DNA of 64,000 nucleotides from Fuscibacter oryzae (GCF_016765795.1 NZ_JAESVP010000009.1:1-64000), one strand, 5' to 3'; shown: positions 6,571-15,979, counted from the stretch's first letter. The notes: generated by a model from the letters alone, not told the origin. A program made the numbers and translations.

Positions 6571-8859
6571 TCAGTTCCCGCCCAGAATGTCGCGCAAGAC
6601 ATCCTCGATGAGGTCACGCCGGGGTTGCTGAACCTGCCCACCCAAAGCCTCGTCCAGCGGCTGGGTGGTGCCGGGGGCAACCTCGGCGTTCGGGTCATAG
6701 GGACGGGTGTAGGGGTCGGGCTGGGCCGTGCCGTCGGGTGCCGTCGGGCTGGGCGGCACGCGCGGTTCAGGCACAATGACTTGTAGGTCATGGACCGGCA
6801 GGCCCTTGTTGATACGCACCATCACCTCATGCCAGATCTCGGCGGGAATGCCGCCGCCGGTCACACCCTTCAGCGGCGTGTTGTCGTCGTATCCCATCCA
6901 GACGCCCACCACATAGTCGGCGGTAAAGCCGATGAACCAGGCATCGCGCGCGGCCTGCGTCGTGCCGGTCTTGCCCGCCGCCGGGCGACCATCCAGCCGC
7001 GCGCGGGTGCCTGTGCCGCGTTCAACCACCTGCGTCATCATATAGGTCAGCTCTTGCGCCGCCGTTTCGCTGATCACGCGCTGACCGATCCCGCCACCGG
7101 CCCCCATCAGCGGATCACCCTCATCGCCCTTGATGCGCAATTCACGCAAGCCATAAGGAATGACCGAAGAGCCGCCGTTCAGGATACCGGCATAGGCCCC
7201 CGTCATGGTCAGCAGGGTGGATTCCGAGGCCCCCAGCGCCAGCGCCGGGCCAGCGGCCAGATCACTGTCGAGGCCGAAACCGGCGGCGATTTCGCGCACC
7301 TTTTCGCGGCCCACCGCCTCGGATACCCGCACGGCGGGGATGTTGCGGCTTTCGGCAAGGGCCTGTGTCAGCGTGATCAGGCCCTTGAACTCTCCGTCAT
7401 AGTTCTTGGGCGTCCACGGGCCGGACCCGCGGATGTTGATGGTCAGCGGCACGTCTTCGACGAAATCGGCAGGGCTCCACCCCAGATCCATCGCGGCGGC
7501 ATAGACGAAGGGTTTAAAGGCCGATCCGGTTTGCCGCAGCGCCTGTGTCGCACGGTTGAACGACCCCGCCGCTTCGGTCTTGCGCCCGCCCACCATGGCG
7601 CGCACCGCGCCATCCGCACTCATCACCACCACCGCCGCCTGCGCCTTGGACCCGGCCTTCAGCTTGGTATCAAAGATTGAAACCAGCGCCTGTTCGGCAT
7701 CGCGCTGAATTTCCTGATCCAGCGTGGTCTTGATCACCACATCCTCGGTGGTTTTCTTGGTCAGGAAATCGGGGGCGCTTTCCATCACCCAATCGGCAAA
7801 GAACCCGCCCGATTGCGAGGCAGCAGCCTCTGACAGTTGGGCGGGGTGGGCGTGGGCCTCTGCCGCCTCGGCGGCTGTCAGATAACCCTGTTCAGCCATC
7901 AGATCGATGATCACATTCGCCCGATCTTGCGAGCGTTTGAGGTTGTTAGTGGGCGCATAGGTTGATGGCGCTTTCAACAGCCCGGCCAGCATGGCGGCCT
8001 GTGCCGGGTTCACCTTATTGGCCGAAATGCCGAAATAACGCTGCGCCGCCGCCTCGAACCCTCGGGTGCCCGCGCCCAGATAGGCGCGGTTGAAGTAGAT
8101 CGTCAGGATTTCGTTCTTGGAGTACTTGGCCTCCATCGCCATGGCGAAGGGCACTTCCTTGGCCTTGCGCCACAGCCCGCCCGACCGGCAATCCGCCTCG
8201 TAATCGCTTTCGGATTTCCACTGTTTGGCATCATAGGGCACGCCAAGGCACAGCAACTTGGCCACCTGCTGCGTGATGGTGGACCCGCCGTTGCCGGAAA
8301 AGGCACTGCGCCCTTCGGACAGGTTGATGCGGATCGCGCTGGCAATGCCGCGCGGGCTGATGCCGAAATGGTGGTAAAAGCGCTTGTCCTCTGTCGCGAC
8401 CACGGCATGGAGGAGGTAGGGCGACACGGTATCGGCGGTGATCTGGCCGCCAAAGGTCTCACCCCGCCAGGCAAACACAGTGTCGGTGCGGTCCAGCATA
8501 GTGACCGACCCGCGCGCGCGGGCATCCAGCAGTGCGTTCACATCGGGAAGCTGGGCGTAAAAGTAAAAGATGATGCCGCCTAGAATCAGGCCGCAGACCA
8601 CCGACACCCGCCACACCACGGCCCAGACCATCCCGAAGATCCAGCGGAAGAAGCGGCTGATCAGGCCGCGCCGGGGCGCAGGCTTGCGGCGCGGTGCCGA
8701 AGATGACGGGCGCCGACCGCCACTGTTGCCCCCCCCGCCGCTGCCAGAGCCGCCCTTGCCCGAGGTCGTGCGCGCAGGTGCGGCCTTGGTCGCCTGATAC
8801 CGCCTGTCCGCCACAAGGGGTTTTTGCCCCCTGCCCGATCCTGCCCCCAATCCCGCCAT
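6571..8859 (-). CDS. Penicillin-binding protein 1A-type (glycosyltransferase/transpeptidase)
   Basis: This 762-residue class A PBP polymerizes and cross-links peptidoglycan in the periplasm. It has a basic, Gly/Ser-rich cytosolic N tail, a membrane segment (about 77-101), a GT51 domain with EDKRFYHHFG (catalytic Glu about 157) and GGSTITQQ (191-198), and a transpeptidase domain with GSAFKPF (SxxK serine about 445) and KTGTTQ (about 629). The C terminus is Pro-rich. The start at 8859 is the only ATG close to the basic tail; the frame stays open through glnK-amtB on the opposite strand but that is an antisense shadow. It is divergent from glnK. Confidence 0.9.
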   Translation of the reverse strand: MAGLGAGSGRGQKPLVADRRYQATKAAPARTTSGKGGSGSGGGGNSGGRRPSSSAPRRKPAPRRGLISRFFRWIFGMVWAVVWRVSVVCGLILGGIIFYFYAQLPDVNALLDARARGSVTMLDRTDTVFAWRGETFGGQITADTVSPYLLHAVVATEDKRFYHHFGISPRGIASAIRINLSEGRSAFSGNGGSTITQQVAKLLCLGVPYDAKQWKSESDYEADCRSGGLWRKAKEVPFAMAMEAKYSKNEILTIYFNRAYLGAGTRGFEAAAQRYFGISANKVNPAQAAMLAGLLKAPSTYAPTNNLKRSQDRANVIIDLMAEQGYLTAAEAAEAHAHPAQLSEAAASQSGGFFADWVMESAPDFLTKKTTEDVVIKTTLDQEIQRDAEQALVSIFDTKLKAGSKAQAAVVVMSADGAVRAMVGGRKTEAAGSFNRATQALRQTGSAFKPFVYAAAMDLGWSPADFVEDVPLTINIRGSGPWTPKNYDGEFKGLITLTQALAESRNIPAVRVSEAVGREKVREIAAGFGLDSDLAAGPALALGASESTLLTMTGAYAGILNGGSSVIPYGLRELRIKGDEGDPLMGAGGGIGQRVISETAAQELTYMMTQVVERGTGTRARLDGRPAAGKTGTTQAARDAWFIGFTADYVVGVWMGYDDNTPLKGVTGGGIPAEIWHEVMVRINKGLPVHDLQVIVPEPRVPPSPTAPDGTAQPDPYTRPYDPNAEVAPGTTQPLDEALGGQVQQPRRDLIEDVLRDILGGN

Positions 8860-8950
8860 GCCTGCTGCCCGTTCCGGTCTGTTCTTGTCGTTCAGACATC
8901 CTAAACGGTCGGCGCGCAAATGCGAAGAACCCCTCGGCAACGATTCGCCT

Positions 8951-8996
8951 ATCAATATCGCATAATATTTAGGCATATACGCATATAAAATAATCA
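8951..8996. promoter_or_regulatory. AT-rich island between PBP1A and glnK
   Basis: About 45 bp of strongly AT-rich DNA with three GCATA-type repeats stands out from the GC-rich surroundings in the divergent PBP1A/glnK intergenic region. It is a plausible promoter or regulator site. I could not place a clean sigma-54 or NtrC site, so the regulator is unknown. Confidence 0.4.
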
Positions 8997-9120
8997 AATG
9001 CCCGAAAGCCGTGCCACATCCTCCCTGCGCTTGTGCCCCTTTCTTGTGCTGCGAGTGCGAAACCCGCCTGATCACCCAGGGTCCTGAATAGGGGGCCATG
9101 GGACAGGAAAGGGGTGCGAC

Positions 9121-9459
9121 GTGAAAATGATCATTGCCGCCATCAAGCCCTACAAGCTGGACGAGGTGCGCGAAGCGCTTACCGCGATCGGCGTGCGTGG
9201 GATGATGGTTACAGAAATCAAGGGTTTCGGCGCGCAGTCGGGCCATACGGAAATTTACCGCGGCGCGGAATACGCGGTGAATTTCGTGCCGAAGATGCGG
9301 CTGGAAATCGTGGTGGCCGACAATCTGGCCGATCAGGCGGTTGAAACCATCTCGGCCACGGCCCGCACCGGCAAGATCGGCGACGGCAAGATCTTTGTGC
9401 TGGACGTGGCCAAGGCGCTGCGGGTCCGCACGGGTGAAACCGACGACGAAGCGCTTTGA
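9121..9459 (+). CDS. glnK: P-II nitrogen regulatory protein GlnK
   Basis: This 112-residue protein is a full P-II protein: MKMIIAAIKPYKLDEVREAL start, T-loop with YRGAEYAVNFVPK and the uridylylatable Tyr51, and the C-terminal DGKIFVLDVAKALRVRTGE nucleotide-binding strand. P-II trimers read 2-oxoglutarate, ATP/ADP and glutamine status. It starts with GTG and lies 24 bp before amtB, which identifies it as the GlnK partner that blocks the ammonium channel when nitrogen is plentiful. The operon is probably nitrogen-controlled. Confidence 0.93.
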   Translation: MKMIIAAIKPYKLDEVREALTAIGVRGMMVTEIKGFGAQSGHTEIYRGAEYAVNFVPKMRLEIVVADNLADQAVETISATARTGKIGDGKIFVLDVAKALRVRTGETDDEAL

Positions 9460-9483
9460 ACAGTGGGATGGGGAAACGATAAG

Positions 9484-10821
9484 ATGAAAAACCTGACGAA
9501 ATTTGCGGGATTGGGGGCGCTGGGTGCCTCGATCTTCGCCAGCCTGCCCCTGTGGGCACAAGAGGCGACGACCGAAGCTGCCGCCCCCGTGATGGACAAG
9601 GGCGACGTGTCGTGGATGATGACTTCGACCGTGCTGGTGCTGTTCATGACCCTGCCAGGTCTGGCGCTGTTCTACGGTGGCCTTGTGCGGTCCAAGAACA
9701 TGCTCTCGGTGCTGATGCAAACCACGCTGATCGCCTGCATGGTGATGGTGATCTGGGTGGTCTATGGCTATTCGGTCACCTTTGGTGGCGGCACCTCGCC
9801 CTATTGGGGCGGCTTCGGCAAGCTGTTCCTGGCGGGTGTCACGCCTGACAGCATGGCTGCGACCTTCTCGGCGGGCTACGTCATCCCGGAATATCTGTTC
9901 ATTGCCTTCCAGATGACCTTTGCGGCCATCACCCCGGCGCTGATCATCGGCGCCTTTGCCGAACGGGTTAAGTTCTCGGCCGTGCTGCTGTTCTCGGCGC
10001 TGTGGGTCACGCTGGTCTATTTCCCGGTTGCCCATATGGTGTGGGACGTGTCGGGCCTGATCTTCGTGATGGGCGCCATCGACTTCGCCGGCGGCACCGT
10101 GGTTCACATCAATGCCGGTATCGCCGCACTGGTGGCCTGCCTTGTGATCGGCAAGCGCGTCGGCTTTGGCAAGGAAAACATGGCCCCGCATTCGATGGTC
10201 ATGACCATGATCGGCGCTTCGATGCTGTGGGTCGGCTGGTTCGGCTTCAACGTCGGTTCCAACCTTGAGGCCAATGGCGGCGCTACGCTTGCCATGATCA
10301 ACACCTTCATCGCCACCGCAGCGGCAACTCTGGCCTGGTCGCTGTTCGAAGCGGTGCAGCGCGGCAAGGCTTCGATGCTGGGCGCAGCTTCGGGCATGGT
10401 GGCCGGTCTGGTTGCCATCACCCCGGCTTGCGGCACGGTTGGCCCGATTGGGGCGATTGCGCTGGGCATCATCGCCGCTGCGGCCTGCTACTTCTTCGTC
10501 ACCGTGGTGAAGAACAAGCTGAAGTATGACGACAGCCTGGACGTGTTCGGCGTTCACGGCGTTGGCGGCATCATCGGCGCCATCCTGACCGGCGTGTTCT
10601 CGGCCGGTTCGCTGGGCGGGGTGAAGGGCGACGATTACTCTATCGCGGCGCAGGTCTGGATCCAGATCGAGGCCGTGGCCATCACGCTGGTGTGGTCGGG
10701 TGTCGTGTCCTTCGTGTTGTTCAAGCTGGTGGACATGATCGTCGGCCTGCGTGTCGATGCCGACTCCGAGCGTCAGGGGCTTGATCTCAGCTCGCACGGT
10801 GAACAGGCCTATCACGGCTGA
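9484..10821 (+). CDS. amtB: Ammonium transporter AmtB
   Basis: This 445-residue inner-membrane protein has a cleavable signal-like N terminus (FAGLGALGASIFASLPLWAQE) and about 11 membrane spans. Family hallmarks are present: LFYGGLVRSKNMLSVLMQ, the DFAGGTVVHINAG segment with a pore His, and FGVHGVGGIIG with the second pore His. It conducts ammonium/ammonia and is gated by GlnK from the gene just upstream. The start at 9484 follows a GGGAAACGATAAG leader; a methionine at 9463 would add a non-signal extension. A strong terminator follows. Confidence 0.95.
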   Translation: MKNLTKFAGLGALGASIFASLPLWAQEATTEAAAPVMDKGDVSWMMTSTVLVLFMTLPGLALFYGGLVRSKNMLSVLMQTTLIACMVMVIWVVYGYSVTFGGGTSPYWGGFGKLFLAGVTPDSMAATFSAGYVIPEYLFIAFQMTFAAITPALIIGAFAERVKFSAVLLFSALWVTLVYFPVAHMVWDVSGLIFVMGAIDFAGGTVVHINAGIAALVACLVIGKRVGFGKENMAPHSMVMTMIGASMLWVGWFGFNVGSNLEANGGATLAMINTFIATAAATLAWSLFEAVQRGKASMLGAASGMVAGLVAITPACGTVGPIGAIALGIIAAAACYFFVTVVKNKLKYDDSLDVFGVHGVGGIIGAILTGVFSAGSLGGVKGDDYSIAAQVWIQIEAVAITLVWSGVVSFVLFKLVDMIVGLRVDADSERQGLDLSSHGEQAYHG

Positions 10822-10863
10822 TAAAAGGGCGCGGCGACTTTCCTCCTCCCAGTCGCCAGCCAG

Positions 10864-10893
10864 AAGCCCGGACCTTCAAGGTCCGGGCTTTTT
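10864..10893. terminator. Rho-independent terminator after amtB
   Basis: AAGCCCGGACCTT and AAGGTCCGGGCTT form a 13-bp perfect stem around one base, followed by T residues on the plus strand and preceded by A residues for the minus strand. It lies between convergent amtB and the protease gene and probably serves both. Confidence 0.88.
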
Positions 10894-10897
10894 CATG

Positions 10898-11575
10898 TCA
10901 TGGCATCAGATCGGGCGTGGTCAGAACCGCCAACGCATGCAGCGGCGGCCCGGCGCGGGCAACCATGACACCCGCAACCTGCCAGATGCCGCCGGGGCCG
11001 GGCACCAGAAGCGGCCCACCCGAATTGCCCGAGACCACGGTGCAATCCAGCCCCACCACTTGCGGCGATTGCGGCGGGAAAAGCGCAAGTGCTCGGCAGG
11101 GCGCGGCACTAGGCGCAAGGCCGGGTTGCGCGCGGTCATAGCCAAAGAAGGTGAAGGGGCCGCTTTGAATGCCCGTTGCCAGCGCAAGGGGCGTCACCTG
11201 ATCGGCGGTATAGGCCGATTGCAGCCGTAACAACGCAGTATCATTGCCCATCCGAACCTGCGGGCCGGGGCGGGGCATAGGGGGCAGCACGGCGGCTCCC
11301 CGCCGCTCTGGCCCCGCGCTGACGGTGCCAAGGCCGGGCAAAAACCGCACGCTGGCCGGGTTCGCCTGCGCGGCGTCGGGCAGGCAATGACCCGCCGTCA
11401 ACACCAGATCAGGGGCAATCAGCGTGCCGGTGCAGATCGCGGCGCCAGGGCGGTCGTTTGCGCCATAGGACAGGCGGCCAATGGCAGGCGGTTGCTGTTG
11501 CGCCGATGCGGGGGCAGCAAAAAGCGCGCAGGCCAAGGCCAGCGCGCTTGTTCTTGCAGTGCAGGCCTTAGCCAA
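10898..11575 (-). CDS. Secreted trypsin-like serine protease
   Basis: This 225-residue protein has a signal peptide (ALALACALFAAPASA, cleavage near 25) and a small chymotrypsin-fold domain. The catalytic triad is visible as His in LTAGHC, Asp in MGNDTALL and Ser in VVSGNSGGPLL. It should be exported to the periplasm or beyond. It is short for the S1 family and has no visible PDZ domain, so it is not DegP-like. Its ATG overlaps the end of the aminotransferase gene by 8 bp, giving translational coupling in a three-gene minus-strand operon with the aminotransferase and the sulfurtransferase. The substrate is unknown. Confidence 0.85.
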   Translation of the reverse strand: MAKACTARTSALALACALFAAPASAQQQPPAIGRLSYGANDRPGAAICTGTLIAPDLVLTAGHCLPDAAQANPASVRFLPGLGTVSAGPERRGAAVLPPMPRPGPQVRMGNDTALLRLQSAYTADQVTPLALATGIQSGPFTFFGYDRAQPGLAPSAAPCRALALFPPQSPQVVGLDCTVVSGNSGGPLLVPGPGGIWQVAGVMVARAGPPLHALAVLTTPDLMP

Positions 11576-12746
11576 TGACCTTGGCGATGGCTGCGGCCAG
11601 AATCGGCACGGTCTGCGAATTCAGGCCCGCGATGTTGATGCGGCTGTCGCCCACCATGTAAACGCCAGCCTCTTCGCGCAACTGGTTCACTTGCGCTTCG
11701 GTCAGGCCAAGGCGGCTGAACATGCCGCGATGGCGGGCCACAAAGTCGAAACGGTCGGAATTGGTGGCGCGGCGCAGCTCCTCGGCAAGGCTTTGGCGCA
11801 GGGTCAGCATGTTCTGCCGCACCTCTTCCAGCTCGGTCTTCCACTGGGTCGTCAGGGCCTGATCCTCCAGGATCATTGTCACCAGACGCGCGCCATGGTC
11901 AGGCGGAAAGCTGTAGTTCTGACGGTTGAGGAAATTCAGGTTGCCCTGCGTCACCGCTTTGCGGCTGGCATCCCCCAGCGCAATCAGAATGCCGGTCCGT
12001 TCGCGGTAAATGCCAAAGTTCTTGCTGCAAGAGGCGGCAATCAGCACCTCGGGGAAGCTGTTCGCGATCAGGCGCGTGGCCTGCGCGTCCTCTTCCAGCC
12101 CGTCGCCAAAGCCCTGATAGGCAAGGTCAACCAAGGGAATGGCCTTGCGCGCCTTCAGCACATCGACGATCTGCTGCCATTGCGCCGCCGTGGGGTTGGC
12201 CCCGGTGGGATTGTGGCAGCAGCCATGCAGTAACACGACATCGCCCTCGGCCACGGTGCCCAGATCGGCGATCAGGCCTGCAAAATCGACCTCGCCCGTC
12301 GCCGCATCAAAATAACGGTATTCGGCGGATTTCATCCCCAGATACTTGATGATCGAGGGGTGGTTGGGCCAGGTCGGGTTCGACAACCAGACCGTTGCGC
12401 CCGGCGCTGCCAGCTTGATCAGTTCCAGCGCCTGACGAATTGCCCCAGTGCCGCCGGGCGTGGCGACCGATGCCGCGCGCTCGGCAAAGCCCGCGCCAAG
12501 GATCAGCCCGACCATCGCGGCGTTATAGGCGGGCTCTCCGGCAAGGCCGGTGTAGGTTTTGGTCTTTTCGGTGTCCCACAGGGTTTTTTCGGCGGCCTTG
12601 ACCGCGCGCATCACCGGGGTCAGGCCGGTCGCATCCTTGTAGACGCCAACGCCCAGATCAATCTTTCCATCGCGCGGATCGTCGCGATACATCGCGATCA
12701 ATTGCAGAATCTTGTCCTGCGGCTGGGCGTTCAGGTTCTCTAGCAT
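11568..12746 (-). CDS. Class I aminotransferase (aspartate/aromatic type)
   Basis: This 392-residue PLP enzyme belongs to the AspC/TyrB subgroup of fold-type I aminotransferases: DLGVGVYKDATG near the N terminus, NPTGANPT, the Schiff-base lysine K242 in SCSKNFGIYRERTG, and GMFSRLGLTEAQV near the C terminus. It moves amino groups between aspartate or aromatic amino acids and 2-oxoglutarate; the two specificities cannot be separated by eye. It starts 3 bp after the sulfurtransferase stop. Enzymes of this family can also transaminate cysteine to 3-mercaptopyruvate, the substrate of that neighbour, so a cysteine-degradation role is plausible. Confidence 0.9.
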   Translation of the reverse strand: MLENLNAQPQDKILQLIAMYRDDPRDGKIDLGVGVYKDATGLTPVMRAVKAAEKTLWDTEKTKTYTGLAGEPAYNAAMVGLILGAGFAERAASVATPGGTGAIRQALELIKLAAPGATVWLSNPTWPNHPSIIKYLGMKSAEYRYFDAATGEVDFAGLIADLGTVAEGDVVLLHGCCHNPTGANPTAAQWQQIVDVLKARKAIPLVDLAYQGFGDGLEEDAQATRLIANSFPEVLIAASCSKNFGIYRERTGILIALGDASRKAVTQGNLNFLNRQNYSFPPDHGARLVTMILEDQALTTQWKTELEEVRQNMLTLRQSLAEELRRATNSDRFDFVARHRGMFSRLGLTEAQVNQLREEAGVYMVGDSRINIAGLNSQTVPILAAAIAKVIG

Positions 12747-12749
12747 CGT

Positions 12750-13607
12750 CTATCCCTTCTCGACAGCCAGGTCGTCGTACATGCCCCATTCGGCCCACGA
12801 CCCGTCATAAAGCGCATGGTTGCGGTGGCCCATCCGTTCCAGCGCAAGCGACAGGACCGCCGCCGTAACCCCCGACCCGCAAGAGGTGATGACGGGTTTC
12901 GACAGGTCAACCCCGGCAGATTCAAACACCTGTTTAAGCTCGGCAACCGGCTTCATTGTGCCATCGCCGTTCAAAACGGTGGTAAAGGGCACGTTTTTAG
13001 CCCCCGGAATATGGCCCGCGCGCAGGCCGGGGCGCGGCTCGGCCACCTCGCCCCGGAAACGGGGGGCAGAGCGGGCATCGACGATCACCGCTTCGGCCAG
13101 CTTGGCGGCATGGGCCACCTGCGTCACATCCTTGACCAGATGGTTCTGGCGCGAAACGGTGATGTGGCGATCTTTGATAACGGGGGGCATATCTTCGATC
13201 TCGCGCCCCTCGGCTTTCCATTTCGGAAAGCCGCCGTCCAGCACAGCCACATCGGTCTTGCCCATCAGGCGAAACAGCCACCAGACCCGGGCGGCGGAAA
13301 ACAGGCCCGCGCCGTCATAGACCACTACCTGATGGCCATCGCCCACGCCCATCGCGCGCAGCCGGGTGATGAACTTTTCGGGTGGCGGCGCCATATGCGG
13401 CAGGTTTGACCGCAGGTCAGCGATTTCATCGATGTCGAAAAACCGCGCGCCGGGGATATGTGCTGCCTGATATTCGGCGCGGGCATCGCGCCCGGCATCG
13501 GGCAGATACCAACTGGCATCCAACAGGCGCAGATCCGGGTCTTTCAGATGCGCGGCAAGCCAGTCGGTGGAAACAAGCGTCTTCGGGTCGTCGGGGGCCT
13601 GGGCCAT
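12750..13607 (-). CDS. sseA: 3-mercaptopyruvate sulfurtransferase (two-rhodanese)
   Basis: This 285-residue protein has two rhodanese domains; only the C-terminal one carries the catalytic cysteine (C243, in VITSCGSGVTAAVL). The CGSGVTA loop is the signature of 3-mercaptopyruvate sulfurtransferases rather than thiosulfate sulfurtransferases (CRKGVT). The N-terminal domain has STDWLAAHL and the DARAEYQAAHIPGA repeat unit. The enzyme is cytosolic and moves sulfur from mercaptopyruvate to thiols or cyanide. The start at MAQAPDD gives the usual length. It heads an operon with the aminotransferase and the secreted protease. Confidence 0.92.
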   Translation of the reverse strand: MAQAPDDPKTLVSTDWLAAHLKDPDLRLLDASWYLPDAGRDARAEYQAAHIPGARFFDIDEIADLRSNLPHMAPPPEKFITRLRAMGVGDGHQVVVYDGAGLFSAARVWWLFRLMGKTDVAVLDGGFPKWKAEGREIEDMPPVIKDRHITVSRQNHLVKDVTQVAHAAKLAEAVIVDARSAPRFRGEVAEPRPGLRAGHIPGAKNVPFTTVLNGDGTMKPVAELKQVFESAGVDLSKPVITSCGSGVTAAVLSLALERMGHRNHALYDGSWAEWGMYDDLAVEKG

Positions 13608-13717
13608 GGTCCTCTCCGGTCGGTTTCGACCAGAAGCCCTAAACCCCGTGGGCCTGCGAAGCAAGGTGGCGCGGGCAGGTCTTGGCCCGCCCGCGCAAGA
13701 AAATTACGACCGCGACC

Positions 13718-14011
13718 TTACGACTTGGCCATTGCGTTCTTGATGGCGCCGATAACAGCCAGCAGCACGCCACCGCCCACACCACCCGAAGCGACCGACT
13801 GGATGATCGAGCCGATGTCCAGCCCGCCAGCGGTTGCAGCACCCGCCGCGGCACCGCCACCCATCACCGCGCCCAGGATCTGGCCGCCAATCCCACCGCC
13901 CAGAATACCGACGATCGAATTCAACAGCGTACCCAAGCTTTGGTTTTTCAGCACGGCACCAGCAGCATTGCCACCCAGCGCACCAGCGATCAGTTGGATA
14001 ATCAGTTCCAT
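13718..14011 (-). CDS. Small Gly/Ala-rich hydrophobic protein
   Basis: This 97-residue protein (MELIIQLIAGALGGN start) has two stretches of Gly/Ala/Ile-rich helix with many GG pairs (GILGGGIGGQILGAVMGGG) and a short lysine-containing tail (AIKNAMAKS). It looks like a small inner-membrane protein. I recall similar short proteins in other alphaproteobacteria, with no assigned role. The start at 14011 follows a GGGAAAGAGGGACGAG-like leader on the minus strand. It lies 3' of smpB in the same direction, about 130 bp away. It carries no known catalytic motif. Confidence 0.65.
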   Translation of the reverse strand: MELIIQLIAGALGGNAAGAVLKNQSLGTLLNSIVGILGGGIGGQILGAVMGGGAAAGAATAGGLDIGSIIQSVASGGVGGGVLLAVIGAIKNAMAKS

Positions 14012-14138
14012 AACTCGTCCCTCTTTCCCAAGGGTCCGCCGCACCGGGCGGCCCATCCGGCCTTGTTGTCCGCTTTTGCGGCGGCTCGGATAGGGGAAAT
14101 AGTGGCAAATTGTCACCCTTACGGCAACAGTTGTGTTG

Positions 14139-14618
14139 TCAGCCCTGTGCGCCCTGCTTGAGCAGACGCGATTTCTGGCGGTCCCAGTCGCGCTTGGCCG
14201 ATGTTTCGCGCTTGTCAGAAAGTTTCTTGCCCTTGGCTACGCCGAGCTTCAATTTCACGATGCCGCGCTCGTTGAAATAAAGCCGCAGGGGCACGATCGT
14301 CATACCTTCGCGCGCCGTCGCAGACCACAGGCGCGACAGTTCCTTACGCGAAACCAACAACTTGCGGCGGCGGCGTTCGTCATGGCCCCAAGTTTTGGCC
14401 TCGGCATAGGGGGCGATATAGCCGTTGATCAGCCACAGCTCTCCGCCCTCGACCGAGGCATAGCTGTCGGCGATGTTCGAACCGCCGCGGCGCAGGGATT
14501 TGACTTCAGAGCCAAGCAGCATGATGCCCGCTTCCAGATCGCTTTCGATATGGTAATCGAAGCGGGCACGCCGGTTTTCGGCGATGAGTTTGGAATTTGG
14601 ATCGGATTTGGCCACCAT
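14139..14618 (-). CDS. smpB: SsrA-binding protein SmpB
   Basis: This 159-residue protein is full-length SmpB, the tmRNA partner that frees stalled ribosomes. It has the family core [40 protein letters not shown], and the C-terminal [20 protein letters not shown] tail that enters the ribosomal A site. The start at MVAKSDPN follows the usual length. tmRNA itself is not in the window. It is read toward the small hydrophobic protein gene. Confidence 0.96.
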   Translation of the reverse strand: MVAKSDPNSKLIAENRRARFDYHIESDLEAGIMLLGSEVKSLRRGGSNIADSYASVEGGELWLINGYIAPYAEAKTWGHDERRRRKLLVSRKELSRLWSATAREGMTIVPLRLYFNERGIVKLKLGVAKGKKLSDKRETSAKRDWDRQKSRLLKQGAQG

Positions 14619-14669
14619 GATCGCCGTGAGATAGGCGAGGGGCGGCGCGGAGTCCAGTCGGAGGAAAGA

Positions 14670-15134
14670 ATGTTCCTGCAAATCCTGGTGGGCACCTGCC
14701 TTCTGGTGACCAATATCACCATCGCTGCCGTGGCGGCCATGCTGATGGAACTGGCATTCCTGCGACTGCACCCTTGGCTGCTGCGCCCGCCGCACCGGCC
14801 CAAGCTGGTCTTGTTGTTGGCGGGGGTGTCGGTGGCGATTCTGGCGGTGATTACCGTTGCCGTCTGGGTCTGGGCGATTGCGTTCTGGTACCTGGAGGGG
14901 TTCGGCACGCTGGAAGAGGCGCTGTATTTCGCGCTGGTCGCCTTTACCACGCTGGGCTTGGGTGATGTGGTCCTGCCTCATGCCTGGCGCATTCTGGCGG
15001 GCATGGCGGCTGCCAACGGCTTTTTGCATTTCAGCCTGCTGACGGCGCTGTTGATCGAGGCGCTGCGCCAGGTGCGTCTGGCGCAGTGGCAGCACAAGGT
15101 CAGCCGACCCGGCGACGCCCCGAAAGCAGAATGA
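14670..15134 (+). CDS. Two-pore-helix potassium-channel-like membrane protein
   Basis: This 154-residue protein has about three membrane segments (1-25, 45-75, 115-140) and a pore loop with [10 protein letters not shown], close to the TVGYGD selectivity filter of Ion_trans_2 channels. It is probably a small monovalent-cation channel working as a tetramer in the inner membrane. The start at 14670 follows a GGAGGAAAGA ribosome-binding site and overlaps nothing upstream. Its 3' end overlaps the EamA gene by 35 bp in opposite orientation. Ion specificity cannot be read safely because the filter is TLGLGD. Confidence 0.78.
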   Translation: MFLQILVGTCLLVTNITIAAVAAMLMELAFLRLHPWLLRPPHRPKLVLLLAGVSVAILAVITVAVWVWAIAFWYLEGFGTLEEALYFALVAFTTLGLGDVVLPHAWRILAGMAAANGFLHFSLLTALLIEALRQVRLAQWQHKVSRPGDAPKAE

Positions 15135-15963
15135 ACAACCCGCAAGCCACAATGATGCCCGCGCCGATCAGTGTGGGCAGGTCGGGGTGTTCGTGGAAAA
15201 CCAGCGCCCCGATGATCATGGCAAAGACCAGCCTGGTATAGCGGAACGGCGTCACCGCCGACACATCACCCATCCGCATCGCCGATGTCAGGCAGGCATA
15301 GCCAAAGATGCCAAAGCCCGCAGCCCCGCACATCAACAGCCAGCCATGGGCATCCGGCATCGCCGCATTGCCCTCTGCCCCCAGAATGACCACGCCGGAA
15401 ATGCCCAGCATGGTAAAACCGGCCACGCCAAGCTGCGCATTCGACAGCGCGGGCGGCGCGGCCCGCGTCGCCAGATCGCGCCCGGCAAATCCCAGCATAC
15501 CCGCAAGGGCCAACAGCGATTGGGCGTCAAACCCTGAAAGACCGGGGCGCAGGATAACCAGCACGCCGACAAACCCCAGCAGAATGGCAAACCACCGCGC
15601 CAGACCGACCCTTTCGCCAAATAACACCGCCGCACCCAGCACCACCACCAAGGGTGTGGCCTGCAAAATTGCAGAAGCGACCGAGATCGGGATCAGTGCC
15701 AGCGCCAGCGCATAAAACAGCCGCCCCGCCACCTCGAACAGCGACCGGACGGCCATGGTTTTCGACCAGGCCGCGCGCGGCACCGGCGCGTCGCCCACCC
15801 GCAGCGCCGTGGTGGAAAACCACGCGATCCCCACCAGACCCATGAAGATCAGGATCTGCCCCAAAGGCACAGTCACGGCGGCGGCCTTGATAAAGCTGTC
15901 TTCCACGGCAAAGCCCGCCATGGAAATGGTCATGAAAAGGCTGCCGCGCTGGTTCGGGGTCAT
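15100..15963 (-). CDS. EamA-family (DMT) permease
   Basis: This 287-residue protein is a ten-helix drug/metabolite transporter with two EamA repeats, typified by [27 protein letters not shown] and [22 protein letters not shown]. Such permeases export amino acids, amines or nucleotide-sugar-like compounds; the substrate here is unknown. It shares its MTPNQRG opening and general layout with the two EamA genes at 18979-20737 and is likely an older paralogue. It follows dapA in the same direction after a 62-bp gap with a hairpin. Confidence 0.85.
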   Translation of the reverse strand: MTPNQRGSLFMTISMAGFAVEDSFIKAAAVTVPLGQILIFMGLVGIAWFSTTALRVGDAPVPRAAWSKTMAVRSLFEVAGRLFYALALALIPISVASAILQATPLVVVLGAAVLFGERVGLARWFAILLGFVGVLVILRPGLSGFDAQSLLALAGMLGFAGRDLATRAAPPALSNAQLGVAGFTMLGISGVVILGAEGNAAMPDAHGWLLMCGAAGFGIFGYACLTSAMRMGDVSAVTPFRYTRLVFAMIIGALVFHEHPDLPTLIGAGIIVACGLFILLSGRRRVG

Positions 15964-15979
15964 GTGATCCGCCGGTAAG

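Noticed and set aside
9000-9120. Possible sigma-54 promoter before glnK
   Set aside because: TGGCAC-like and TTGC-like pieces exist on both strands but not at the correct spacing in the glnK direction, so I did not call it.
8860-10815. Upstream extension of the PBP1A frame across glnK and amtB
   Set aside because: The extension is antisense to two certain genes, is His/Gly/Asp-rich and matches nothing. PBP1A has a good start at 8859.
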